Source: Thermoanaerobacter wiegelii Rt8.B1
Lineage (GTDB): Bacteria > Bacillota > Thermoanaerobacteria > Thermoanaerobacterales > Thermoanaerobacteraceae
Length of the DNA: 64,000 nucleotides
Reading direction: 5' to 3'
NCBI RefSeq assembly: GCF_000147695.2
Contig: NC_015958.1
Span: 970,501-1,034,500 of the forward strand
Shown: in pieces, positions 1 through 8,210 of the stretch
Layout: each line of letters begins with the position of its first letter
How positions within the stretch are numbered: position 1 is the stretch's first letter
Made by a program: the position numbers and the translations under genes
Notes under the pieces: generated by a model
The model's input: only the letters and a program-made list of their open reading frames with translations
What the model was told of the DNA's origin: nothing
Database searches by the model: none

Positions 1-426
1 AAAGATTATCAATTTTTACTTGGATTCCTAAATGAAAAGGAATTAGAATATTTTAATAAATTACCTGTTTATGAAAAAAGGCATTCATTAGATGTGTGCT
101 ATTATCTTATTAATAAATACGGAATAGAAGACCAAGACCTTTTAAAAGCGGCTCTTTTTCATGATATTGGAAAGATAAAAGCGAAAATTACTCCTGAAAG
201 AAAAGCCATGACGGTGATTTTAAAGAAAATTCCTTTTTTGGCTAAGTTTCTTGAAAAACATATATATTTTTTTAAAGTCTATTATAATCATGCAGAATAT
301 GGTGCAGAAATTTGTAAGGAAATTGGGTTAAATGAGAGAATAGTAGGCATTGTAAGGCATCACCATGACAAAAATCTTATGGATGAGGATGTTATAAAAC
401 TTCAAGAGGCAGATGAAAAAAATTAA
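1..426 (+). CDS. HD-domain phosphohydrolase, 3' part (5' end off window)
   Basis: The reading frame is open from the first base of the window to the TAA at 424-426, so the gene starts upstream. The visible part reads as an HD-superfamily metal-dependent phosphohydrolase: KRHSLDV carries the first histidine, ALFHDIGK is the HD doublet motif, and later histidines lie in YYNHAEYGAE and IVRHHHDKN. In this family the His/Asp residues bind metals and hydrolyse nucleotide-type phosphoesters. The substrate cannot be read from the sequence. The stop codon touches the left hairpin (425-449) that borders the mobile element downstream. Confidence 0.8.
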   Translation, partial: KDYQFLLGFLNEKELEYFNKLPVYEKRHSLDVCYYLINKYGIEDQDLLKAALFHDIGKIKAKITPERKAMTVILKKIPFLAKFLEKHIYFFKVYYNHAEYGAEICKEIGLNERIVGIVRHHHDKNLMDEDVIKLQEADEKN

Positions 427-449
427 AGATAGAATTTTTCTCTATCTTT
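425..449. repeat. Terminator-like hairpin, left copy flanking the mobile element
   Basis: AAAGATAGA, a short T-rich loop, then CTCTATCTTT form a stem directly at the stop of the HD gene. A near-identical hairpin lies at 774-797 on the other side of the inserted element. The pair looks like a duplicated target site made from the terminator. Confidence 0.7.
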
Positions 450-450
450 T

Positions 451-773
451 AGACTGTAGACAAACTCTTTATGATATGTTGGCATTTTGCATAAGTGTAG
501 CGACTTGATAGCCCGGCACTCAACCGAAAATGTTAAAAAAGGAGAATAAGAGAAAGGACCAGCCCGTTCAGTTGAGTGCCGGGAAACTTAGCGAGGTTGA
601 GAGGCGAAAGCGGGGCCGAAGCCTTGTGAAGGCGGAGGCGGGCACTAAGTCAAGGATGACGAATGTGCCCGGAACCCCGCTTGAGCCCGAGGACGAGCGC
701 TAGTTTAGTCTGCGATATCACCGGAGCAAACGATGCAAAATGCCAGCAAAAATAGAACTTTGTCAGCAAACTG
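451..773 (+). mobile_element. MITE-like structured element, copy 1
   Basis: A GC-rich block of about 320 bp in an AT-rich chromosome. It closely matches the opposite-strand block at 17381-17627. The ends are imperfect inverted repeats: left TGTAGACAAAC followed by TTGGCATTTTGCAT, and right (reverse complement) GTTTGCTGACAAAG followed by TGGCATTTTGCAT. It holds no convincing protein frame. The core can fold into nested stems: GCGGGG with CCCCGC, enclosing GCCTT/AAGGC and GGGCAC/GTGCCC, then CGCTTG/CGAGCG. It is flanked by two copies of a host hairpin. I infer a non-autonomous transposable element; mobilisation by an IS1182-like transposase is a guess from the shared GACAAA ends. Confidence 0.7.
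512..583. repeat. 72-nt hairpin insertion inside MITE copy 1
   Basis: CCCGGCACTCAAC (512-524) and GTTGAGTGCCGGG (571-583) are perfect 13-bp inverted repeats around a 46-nt purine-rich loop. The element copy at 17381-17627 lacks this block and continues directly from CGACTTGATAG to the GCGAGG core. It is therefore either a nested insertion or a stem lost from the other copy. Confidence 0.7.
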
Positions 774-797
774 AAAGAGAGAGTTTTCTCTATCTTT
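774..797. repeat. Terminator-like hairpin, right copy flanking the mobile element
   Basis: AAAGAGAGAG, TTTT, CTCTATCTTT. This is a second copy, with few differences, of the hairpin at 425-449. It overlaps the stop codon of the minus-strand amidase gene and probably terminates that gene. Confidence 0.65.
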
Positions 798-1947
798 AAT
801 CATTTATATGTATAAATCTATAAATCACTCTCTTATCCCATCCTAAGTCAAAAGGAACATGGTATCTATCGGAAGTATGAGTATTTACAACGGGTATCCC
901 TATAGAATCAAAACCTGTAACTACGCCAAAGTGTACTATTTCTCCCTTTTCTTCATAGCATATAAGGTCTCCTTTTTCAATTTCTCTTATGGCACCTTTT
1001 GGGTGCTGTTCAGTAGGCTTTACCATATCTAAATAGTATCCTTTTGCAATTAATTTACCTTTTCCTGTATAAATGAGATAGTTAAAAAGAGAGGGTGCTT
1101 GTGCCCAAGCGGTGGAAGAGTCTTTGCCGTTGAAGTTCCATACATAGTCCATTGGAAGGCCTCCTCCTTCATGTAATACTTGAGAGACGAAATTGGTGCA
1201 GTCTCCTCCTACCCCGTTATAATCCCTATATTTTGGATTGTACTCGTAGTTATTGCCGCTTCCCCAAGCAGCTCCTGCGTATTTGTCAGCATAAGCTACT
1301 GCTCCTTCTCTGTCGTATTTACCCTTCTTTTTAGGCTTTGCTTTTTCTTCAGTTTCTGGCTTTGAAGTAGTAGGTGCAATTTCAGGCATTGTGCCTTCAG
1401 CAGGAGCAGCATCTATATAGGCGGAATCTTCGTCAAGAGGGTCATAGTACCAATCTCTTCTTATAAGCCATTTTCCATCAACTTTTACAAGCTGTACAGA
1501 ATGTCGTATACCTAATCCCATGTAATTTATTACATCACTTTTTATGTTGTAAGCGTATCCCATTTTCATAGTTTCCACAAGATAAACCCATACGGAATTT
1601 TCGCCAGCTTTTACACTTTTTATCCTGTAAAAAGATTCTGCTTCTGTAAATTTAAGATTTCTTTTTTCTGACCATCCTTTAACGTATTCAACTCGCCTCC
1701 TTTCATGGTCCAATGCCCATTTGCCATAAGTGGAAGATTTGTCATAAAAGCCTTCTATCTCTTTTAAGTCACCGCTTAAAAGCACACTTCCTCTTTTTTT
1801 AAAAAATTCATCCAGTACAGTTTTTATCTCTTCTTTGTTGTTTGCAACTGTCTCTATGGTTTTATTGAAAAAGGAAATAGAAAAGTAAGTTAAAAAAATG
1901 AGTGCTAGTAAAAGGAGAATTGGTTTGTAATATTTTTTGGTGTCCAA
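796..1947 (-). CDS. Membrane-anchored amidase-domain protein
   Basis: 383 residues. An N-terminal hydrophobic segment (about residues 7-28) should export or anchor it. The region to about residue 170 is a mixed-charge extracellular part, followed by a Pro/Glu/Lys-rich linker (about 180-208). The C-terminal 170 residues match the putative amidase domain (Amidase_6 type): YDREGAVAYADKYA, then GGDCTNFVSQVLHEGG with the likely catalytic Cys, and later GEIVHFGVVTG and NTHTSDR with candidate histidines. It probably acts on cell-wall peptides. The start is TTG at 1945-1947, eight bases after GGGAGGAG. It is divergent from the ABC operon at 2091. Confidence 0.8.
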   Translation of the reverse strand: MDTKKYYKPILLLLALIFLTYFSISFFNKTIETVANNKEEIKTVLDEFFKKRGSVLLSGDLKEIEGFYDKSSTYGKWALDHERRRVEYVKGWSEKRNLKFTEAESFYRIKSVKAGENSVWVYLVETMKMGYAYNIKSDVINYMGLGIRHSVQLVKVDGKWLIRRDWYYDPLDEDSAYIDAAPAEGTMPEIAPTTSKPETEEKAKPKKKGKYDREGAVAYADKYAGAAWGSGNNYEYNPKYRDYNGVGGDCTNFVSQVLHEGGGLPMDYVWNFNGKDSSTAWAQAPSLFNYLIYTGKGKLIAKGYYLDMVKPTEQHPKGAIREIEKGDLICYEEKGEIVHFGVVTGFDSIGIPVVNTHTSDRYHVPFDLGWDKRVIYRFIHIND

Positions 1948-2090
1948 TTGTTCTCCTCCCTGCCAATGTAATTCAAAATAATAATATGAAGGTTAAAAGT
2001 TTTTTAACACTATCTTTTTATTAATTTTATTGGCAAATTTTAAACAATTTTATGTTATAATAGAAAAGTGAGAAAATGGAGGTGTAAAAC

Positions 2091-2813
2091 TTGATAGAAT
2101 TAAAAGGTGTTTCAAAATCTTATAACAAAGGTAAAATAAAAGCTGTTGACAACATTGACCTTGTTGTAAATCCTGGTGAAATATTTGGATTTTTAGGTCC
2201 TAATGGGGCTGGCAAAACTACCACGATAAAAATGATAGTAGGCCTTTTGTCCCATGATACAGGAGAAATTAAAGTAGACGGAATTGATATCGACAAAAAT
2301 CCTATAGAGGTCAAAAAGCGCATAGGATATGTTCCAGATAGCCCTGATATTTATGACAAACTGACAGGCATAGAATATCTCAATTTTATTGCAGACGTAT
2401 ACGGGGTATCTGAAAAAGAAAGGAAAGAAAGGATTGAATATTTTGTTGAAGCTTTTGAGCTAAAGAATGCTATTGGAGACCTAATACAGACCTATTCCCA
2501 CGGAATGAAGCAAAAAATTCTCCTTACAGCCGCACTTATTCACAATCCTTCTGTTTGGATTTTGGATGAACCAATGGTAGGATTAGACCCGAAATCAGCA
2601 TTTTTACTCAAAGAGTTGATGTCAAAGCATACAAAAGCAGGTTTTACTGTATTTTTCTCAACTCATATATTGGAAGTTGCTGAGAAGCTCTGTGATAAAA
2701 TAGCAATAATAAACAAAGGCAAAATAATAGCTTATGGTACTATGGAAGAGATAAAGAGCCAACATGAATGGGAATCTTTAGAAAAAATATTCTTGGAGTT
2801 GACAGAAAAATGA
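2091..2813 (+). CDS. ABC transporter ATP-binding protein
   Basis: 240 residues, a complete ABC ATPase. Visible motifs are Walker A GPNGAGKTT near residue 38, signature YSHGMKQK, Walker B VWILDEPMVGLDP and the H-loop FSTHIL. It powers transport through the permease encoded next; its stop overlaps that gene's start (ATGA). The TTG start at 2091 follows GGAGGTG. A TATAAT at 2056-2061 is a likely -10 element. The type resembles exporter ATPases of the CcmA/DrrA group; the substrate is unknown. Confidence 0.9.
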   Translation: MIELKGVSKSYNKGKIKAVDNIDLVVNPGEIFGFLGPNGAGKTTTIKMIVGLLSHDTGEIKVDGIDIDKNPIEVKKRIGYVPDSPDIYDKLTGIEYLNFIADVYGVSEKERKERIEYFVEAFELKNAIGDLIQTYSHGMKQKILLTAALIHNPSVWILDEPMVGLDPKSAFLLKELMSKHTKAGFTVFFSTHILEVAEKLCDKIAIINKGKIIAYGTMEEIKSQHEWESLEKIFLELTEK

Positions 2814-4474
2814 GGGAGTTTTTATCGCTTTTAAGATCACAAATGAAAGTTTATTATGGCATTTCCGCAATGAAATACAAATATTTTGTAAGAAAGAAAG
2901 ATTTATGGGAAATAGTGCTTGCTACATTTGGAATAGCTGTTGGCGGTGGAACATTGCTTTTTATGTACATAATGTATTTAAACAGCATGTATGCAGCAAG
3001 CATGTTAATTAACCAGCCTCAGCTTATGCCTGTGACAGTCCTTCTTTTAGCTCAGCTCTTGACATTGGTATTCGGCTTTTTTTGGACTATTTCTGTGTTT
3101 TATTTTTCTGATGATATAAATATTTTGCTTCCTCTTCCTATACAGCCTTATAAAATAGTTTTGTCAAAATATAGCATAATTTTATTGAATGAATATGTTA
3201 CATTGGCATTTTTAATGCTACCAGCAATCTTTATATATGGCATTGGCACGCAGGCAGGAATTTTATACTATCTCGTTTCATTTATTGTATTTATATTTAC
3301 ACCTATTATACCTCTTTCTATTGCGGCAATTGCTTCTGTTTTAATTATGAGATTTGTAAATTTGAAAAGGAAAAAGGACTTGTATACAGTTATAGTGAGT
3401 ATATTAGCGCTAATTTTCTTCTTTACAATACAATTTTTTATCAATCGGATTCCTCAAAATGGAGAACAACAGGCAATAGAAAATTTTATTTTGCAAAATG
3501 CTAACCTTGCAAAGATGATATCTAGAAGTTTCCCTCCTGCTTTATGGGGAGCAGTTTCTATGACGGATTATAATACTTTGTCAGGGTTTTTAAATCTTTT
3601 GATGTTTATCGCTGTATCAATAATATTTACAACCGTTTTGGCTGTTTCTGCTCAAAAAATGTACTTAAAAGCTGTAATTTCAGGGCAAGAGGTTGAAGCA
3701 AAAAGAAAAGAAGTTTCATTGAAAAAAGAAATAGTGAGATCCAGCCTATTGAAGGCATTACTGTTAAGGGAATGGAAGCTTTTTATAAGAGTTCCTGTAT
3801 ATGCTATGAATGTGTTGCCTGTGGCTATAATAATTCCCTTTGTGTTTCTTGTTTCTTTTGTGGGGAATCCACAAATTGGGCTTGAAATGGCTATAAAATA
3901 CACCTCAGCTCCTGACGGCTGGTTTTGGGTTTCGATGATAGGGCTTTTCTTTTCTCTTTTTGTAGCAGGAAGTAACAGCCTTTCCTCTACTTCCTTCTCT
4001 AGGGAAGGAAAAATGTTTTACATATCAAAATTGATGCCTGCAGACCCTGCAATACAGTTAAAAGCAAAATGGATTTTTGGTATAATTATTACAATAGTGA
4101 TTATACTTCCTACATATGTATTGGGCTGGTATCTTTTTAAAATACACCTTTTAAGTATGGTAATACTGATTGTTTTAATGCTTATAGGCATTTCCGCAGT
4201 AAATATACTAAGCCTTTTGATAGACGCCATGAAGCCTTCCTTTGAATGGGAGAATCCTCAAAAGGCTATGAAGGGGAATTTAAATGTGCTTTTGAGTCTT
4301 ATACTGACTACTATTTTGATAGGGTGCATTGTTGGAATTGTGTTGTTACTAAAGAAATTATATGTTTCTGAAATAATAATAACTTTAATAATAGGGATTT
4401 TGCTCATTTTATTAAACTTAGGTGTTTATTTATTGGCAAAAAGTGCTGTAAAAAAGCTGTACAAAGGAGAATGA
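2810..4474 (+). CDS. ABC transporter permease, large membrane protein
   Basis: 554 residues from the ATG at 2810, which overlaps the stop of the ATPase gene. An upstream in-frame ATG at 2768 would overlap that gene by 46 bases and is less likely. The protein has about a dozen hydrophobic stretches and matches the large permease type that pairs with a single ATPase in Firmicutes. The short charged loop LKRKKD and a loop carrying QEVEAKRKEVSLKKE are probably cytoplasmic. It forms an exporter with the upstream gene. The substrate cannot be told. Confidence 0.85.
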   Translation: MREFLSLLRSQMKVYYGISAMKYKYFVRKKDLWEIVLATFGIAVGGGTLLFMYIMYLNSMYAASMLINQPQLMPVTVLLLAQLLTLVFGFFWTISVFYFSDDINILLPLPIQPYKIVLSKYSIILLNEYVTLAFLMLPAIFIYGIGTQAGILYYLVSFIVFIFTPIIPLSIAAIASVLIMRFVNLKRKKDLYTVIVSILALIFFFTIQFFINRIPQNGEQQAIENFILQNANLAKMISRSFPPALWGAVSMTDYNTLSGFLNLLMFIAVSIIFTTVLAVSAQKMYLKAVISGQEVEAKRKEVSLKKEIVRSSLLKALLLREWKLFIRVPVYAMNVLPVAIIIPFVFLVSFVGNPQIGLEMAIKYTSAPDGWFWVSMIGLFFSLFVAGSNSLSSTSFSREGKMFYISKLMPADPAIQLKAKWIFGIIITIVIILPTYVLGWYLFKIHLLSMVILIVLMLIGISAVNILSLLIDAMKPSFEWENPQKAMKGNLNVLLSLILTTILIGCIVGIVLLLKKLYVSEIIITLIIGILLILLNLGVYLLAKSAVKKLYKGE

Positions 4475-4489
4475 AGGAGGAAGAAAAAA

Positions 4490-5404
4490 ATGAGTAAAAA
4501 AGCGTTAATAGGATTAATTTTTATAGTCTTGATAATTAGTACTGTTATTGCTTCCATTTTTCTTACAATGCCCCAAGAGAATAAAAGTGTGCCATCGGTT
4601 TCAAACACAATAGGTGTTATAACAATTGAAGGAGTTATAGGGGAGACAAACATATTGGGGATTCCACAAGTCACAGGGGATCCAGTCGAGCAGATAAGAA
4701 AAGCTCAAGAGGATAGTACTGTAAAGGCAGTTGTTGTCAAGATAAATAGTCCAGGAGGTTCTGCAGCAAAATCTGTAGAAATATACACAGAGCTTAAAAG
4801 GTTAAAAGAAACAGGGAAAAAAGTGATAATTTCAATGGGGGATGCGGCTGCGTCAGGAGGATACATGGCAGCTTGTGGCGGAGACATAATAGTGGCAAAT
4901 CCTGCCACAATAACAGGAAGTATTGGAGTTATAATGCAGTATACAAATTATGAAGGGCTTTACGATAAGTTGGGATTAAAAGAGATAACAATAAAGAGCG
5001 GTCCTTATAAAGATATGGGTTCTCCTACCAGAGATTTAACTCCGGAAGAAAAGAAAATATTACAAGGAGTCATAGATGATACTTATGAGCAGTTTGTAGA
5101 GATTGTATCTGAAGGGAGAAAGATGCCTATAGACAAAGTAAAAGAATTAGCAGATGGCAGGATATTCACAGGAAGGCAGGCACTTAAAGTTGGTCTTGTA
5201 GATAAATTAGGGGATTTTTACGATGCGGTTGACATTGCAGCCAAAGAGGCTGGCATACAGGGCAAACCTGTGTTAAAATATTACACAACTCCAAACCCTT
5301 TGAGTATACTTTTTGGAAGCGGGGCAAAGAGCAATTTAGAAGGTACGGGACTTGAGATATTAAGGCTTTTGTTTATTGATAAATGGAGTTTAAATTACAA
5401 GTAA
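4490..5404 (+). CDS. sppA: Signal peptide peptidase SppA
   Basis: 304 residues. One N-terminal membrane segment (about 5-26) tethers a ClpP-fold serine protease that degrades cleaved signal peptides. The Ser-Lys dyad is visible as S122 in AASGGYMAA and K174 in SGPYKDMGS. The 52-residue spacing equals that of the Bacillus subtilis enzyme. NSPGGSA is the oxyanion region. A strong AAGGAGG precedes the ATG, 15 bases after the permease stop, so it is probably co-transcribed with the ABC exporter. Confidence 0.93.
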   Translation: MSKKALIGLIFIVLIISTVIASIFLTMPQENKSVPSVSNTIGVITIEGVIGETNILGIPQVTGDPVEQIRKAQEDSTVKAVVVKINSPGGSAAKSVEIYTELKRLKETGKKVIISMGDAAASGGYMAACGGDIIVANPATITGSIGVIMQYTNYEGLYDKLGLKEITIKSGPYKDMGSPTRDLTPEEKKILQGVIDDTYEQFVEIVSEGRKMPIDKVKELADGRIFTGRQALKVGLVDKLGDFYDAVDIAAKEAGIQGKPVLKYYTTPNPLSILFGSGAKSNLEGTGLEILRLLFIDKWSLNYK

Positions 5405-5434
5405 AGATGAGTTTGTTATGTGAGGGTAAAGTTT

Positions 5435-5890
5435 ATGTTTTATGAAATAGATGGTGTCTTTTATGACAAAGAAAAATTAAGTGAGTTTGTGAAAGAATAC
5501 GATGTATCTTTAATCTTGATATTTGGTTCTTATGCAAGAGGAAAGGCAAATGAATTGAGTGACTTAGATATTGGAATAAAATTTACTAAAAAGATAGATA
5601 TGAATTTGTATAATTCAATATTAAAAGAGCTTATAGAAATTTTTAAAAGAGATGACATTGATGTTGTTATTTTAAATTATGCAGATCCTCTTTTGCGCTT
5701 TGAAATCATAAACAATTGCAAGGTTTTATATGAGGCTTATTCTGGAGCTTATTTGGATTTTTATTTATATTCTGTAAAAAGCTATGATGATATGAGGAAA
5801 TTAAAAAAGTTAGAAGAAAATTATTTAAAAAAGGGGATAAAAAATGAATTACAAAGATGTCATCCGCCGCAAATTAATAAGTCTTTCTAA
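5435..5890 (+). CDS. mntA: MntA-type nucleotidyltransferase antitoxin
   Basis: 151 residues from the ATG at 5435; a GTG at 5420 is an alternative start. The minimal nucleotidyltransferase signature is present: G31-S32, ten residues, then D43-L-D45. In characterised MntA/HepT pairs the antitoxin neutralises HepT by transferring AMP to its active-site tyrosine. The gene overlaps the HepT-like gene by 47 bases, which supports coupled translation and the pair assignment. Confidence 0.8.
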   Translation: MFYEIDGVFYDKEKLSEFVKEYDVSLILIFGSYARGKANELSDLDIGIKFTKKIDMNLYNSILKELIEIFKRDDIDVVILNYADPLLRFEIINNCKVLYEAYSGAYLDFYLYSVKSYDDMRKLKKLEENYLKKGIKNELQRCHPPQINKSF

Positions 5891-6272
5891 TTATGTGAAA
5901 CAACTTTTACCAATAACGGAATATACTTATGAGGAATATATAAGCAATTATTTTATCTATTACACTGGAGAAAGGCTTATACAGCTCATAATAGAAAATT
6001 GTATGGATATAAACTCCTTAATTGCAGAATATAAAGGCTTTAAACCTCCTAAAAGTTATTATGAATCCTTCATAATGCTTGGTGATAATCAGATTTTGCC
6101 TAAAGAAGTTGCAGGAGAGCTAGCTTCTTTTACTGGCATGAGAAATAGAATTGTTCACCAATATGAAGATGTAAACCACAAGATAATTTTTGACAATTAT
6201 AAAAATCTTATAGAGTTAGTTGACAAATATATTGATATTGTGACTGATTTTATAGAAAAAATTGAAGAATGA
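5844..6272 (+). CDS. hepT: HepT-like ribonuclease toxin (DUF86)
   Basis: 142 residues, predicted all-helical. The HEPN catalytic signature R-x4-H-x-Y is intact at R100, H105 and Y107 in MRNRIVHQY. HepT toxins of this family cut RNA, and the tyrosine is the residue AMPylated by MntA. GGGG five bases before the ATG is the ribosome-binding site; the start lies inside the antitoxin gene. The toxin appears functional because all three key residues are kept. Confidence 0.85.
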   Translation: MNYKDVIRRKLISLSNYVKQLLPITEYTYEEYISNYFIYYTGERLIQLIIENCMDINSLIAEYKGFKPPKSYYESFIMLGDNQILPKEVAGELASFTGMRNRIVHQYEDVNHKIIFDNYKNLIELVDKYIDIVTDFIEKIEE

Positions 6273-6314
6273 ATTTTTTATAGGAAATTGCATATAAGAG
6301 GGGGGTTACAAAAA

Positions 6315-7217
6315 ATGATACATTATATTTATCTTGATGGTATAAATGCACTTAAAGAGTTAAATTGGGAGGCATTTTTAAATAATTATCTTGAAAAGAA
6401 TCGATTAGTTATAAAGGAATATTGCAATAATTTCTTTTTCACAAAAGAGGTGCCATGGGAAAGATGCATTGAAGAGTATAAAAAGCATTGGTTTGAAGAA
6501 AGTAAAAATAGGGAAGATTTGTTTTCTAAGTTTAATGAAGAAAAAATACGCTTTAATGTACCTAAGGGGATAGATAAAATTAAAGAAGTTTTTCCAGAAG
6601 CTGAAGATATAGATGTGTATGTGCTTATAGGACTTTACAGTAGCAATGCTTTTCAATATTTTCTTGAATGTCGACCTGCTGTAGGTTTAGCAGTAGAGGC
6701 TCATGGGACGACTTTTTTTGGTATACCTATGCCTTATGAAGATATACCTTTATGGCTTTCTCATGAAATAGGCCATGCACTTCACTATAAAAATCCTTCA
6801 CATCCTTTGGCAAAATGGCTTTACCAAAATGGTCTGAAATTAGATAAAGCAGTGGAGGAACTTCCGCTTTTTGAATTTTTAATTGATGAAGGCTTGGCAG
6901 TTATGACTACAAGATGGGTTTTTCCTGAAGAGCCTTTGCATAAAGTATTAGGATATACAGAGGATGTTTACCACTGGTTTGTGAATAATGAAAAAGAACT
7001 TTTGAGTAGGTTAAGAAATAATTGGGATAAACCTCCAGGTAAAGAAGAGTATTTTAGATATTTTAGTGGATATGATGAGAGTATTCCTCCACGCACAGGA
7101 TATTATATTGGAATGCGCCTTATAGAAAGTTTTATTGAAAGGCACCCTGAAATAGATAAAAGTGAGCTTTTTACAATTCCGGCAGAGGAAATAGTATCAC
7201 CGTCGGTGTATAATTGA
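6315..7217 (+). CDS. Putative zinc-dependent peptidase (gluzincin type)
   Basis: 300 residues from the ATG at 6315, behind AGAGGGGGG. The zinc-binding HExxH motif is at H150-E151-I-G-H154 in WLSHEIGHALHY. A DEGLAV segment around E192 supplies a plausible third ligand, as in gluzincins such as the DUF2268 group. No signal peptide is visible, so it is probably cytoplasmic. I do not recognise the specific family or substrate. It follows the MntA/HepT pair by 42 bases, but a functional link is unproven. Confidence 0.6.
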   Translation: MIHYIYLDGINALKELNWEAFLNNYLEKNRLVIKEYCNNFFFTKEVPWERCIEEYKKHWFEESKNREDLFSKFNEEKIRFNVPKGIDKIKEVFPEAEDIDVYVLIGLYSSNAFQYFLECRPAVGLAVEAHGTTFFGIPMPYEDIPLWLSHEIGHALHYKNPSHPLAKWLYQNGLKLDKAVEELPLFEFLIDEGLAVMTTRWVFPEEPLHKVLGYTEDVYHWFVNNEKELLSRLRNNWDKPPGKEEYFRYFSGYDESIPPRTGYYIGMRLIESFIERHPEIDKSELFTIPAEEIVSPSVYN

Positions 7218-7329
7218 CCAAGGAGTAATGAAAAAATTGACTCCTCGCTCGAAATATGATATACTAGCCTGGTGGTTTGAAGATTTTATATTCTCTTTTT
7301 GTGTATTCGTTTACACAAGGAGGCATTAT

Positions 7330-8187
7330 ATGAAAATAGAAAAAAATATAATGAAGTTCACGCTGTATAATATTTTTACGAAGGTATTCATGGATGCTAT
7401 TTTTACATTATATTTATTTGCCCACGGTTTGAATGTAACCCAGATTATGTTGCTTGGGACTTTTTCTTTTTTAACGACAACTTTTTTTGAAGTTCCAGGT
7501 GGTGCTGTAGCAGATAAGTTTGGCAGAAAACATGGCTTGTTTTTTGGAGCATTTTTACAAGCAATTGGCGTCGTATTTTTTAGAATTGGACAGAGTTATC
7601 TATTTTTTATTGCCGGGTCGGTAATATTTTCGATTGGAGCTACTTTTATATCGGGGACGGACAACGCTTATTTGTATGACTTTTTAAAGGAAAATAATAT
7701 TGCAGATAAGTTTCAACAAATTGATGGCAGTAAAAAAAGCAAGCATATAACTGATTTATTTAAAGATAAAGGACAGGTTTATATATATGTAGTATTATTC
7801 TTGTTTTTAATATTGATGAGTCAAATTAAATCTTTATATTTCGCTTTACCATTACTTTTTATTTTCCATGCAATTAGAGGTACAGCTTCTCCCTATATTT
7901 TCAGACGTTTGAATGAGTGTATAATTTCAGAAATGCGTGCCTCAATATTATCTTTTTACAATTTATTGATGGGTTTATTTGTGGCTGTTGCTGCTCCTCT
8001 ACTGGGATATTTGACGGATAGAACAGGCATATATTATACATATCTGATAATGTCGCTAAGTTTTTTATGTCTGATAGCCGTTATTTCTCTTTTAAAGGCG
8101 AAAAAAATTAAAAAAAGGATATTAACACTTTTGAATGAGTTCATAATTTCCGAAATGAATAGAGGGAGGTTTTTGTCTCAGACATAA
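7330..8187 (+). CDS. MFS transporter with internal deletion (probably inactive)
   Basis: 285 residues from the ATG at 7330, which follows ACAAGGAGG; the in-frame sequence upstream lacks such a site. The N-terminal half is a normal major-facilitator start with the loop motif ADKFGRKHG between helices 2 and 3. After DKFQQIDGSKK the sequence jumps to late helices, ending with LGYLTDRTG and a basic tail. Family members have about 400 residues and 12 helices; here roughly 100 residues, including helices near 5-7, are missing in frame. The last residues repeat an earlier motif (LNEFIISEM versus LNECIISEM). Confidence 0.65.
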   Translation: MKIEKNIMKFTLYNIFTKVFMDAIFTLYLFAHGLNVTQIMLLGTFSFLTTTFFEVPGGAVADKFGRKHGLFFGAFLQAIGVVFFRIGQSYLFFIAGSVIFSIGATFISGTDNAYLYDFLKENNIADKFQQIDGSKKSKHITDLFKDKGQVYIYVVLFLFLILMSQIKSLYFALPLLFIFHAIRGTASPYIFRRLNECIISEMRASILSFYNLLMGLFVAVAAPLLGYLTDRTGIYYTYLIMSLSFLCLIAVISLLKAKKIKKRILTLLNEFIISEMNRGRFLSQT

Positions 8188-8197
8188 ACCTCCCTCT
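8161..8197. terminator. Bidirectional terminator between MFS and SOD genes
   Basis: AGAGGGAGGTTT (8161-8172) pairs perfectly with AAACCTCCCTCT (8186-8197) around a 13-nt loop. The stop codon of the MFS gene lies within it. It separates two convergent genes. Confidence 0.8.
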
Positions 8198-8210
8198 CTA
8201 TAAGTTTTAT

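Noticed and set aside
451..773. Element interpreted as an IscB/TnpB-type omega RNA from an IS200/IS605 element
   Set aside because: The ends are inverted repeats and host hairpins are duplicated, which fits a DDE element; no IscB/TnpB gene or known guide motif is visible.
7228..7329. Longer N terminus for the MFS protein
   Set aside because: No start signal is present at 7228, whereas ATG 7330 follows a perfect AAGGAGG; the extra residues do not resemble the family.
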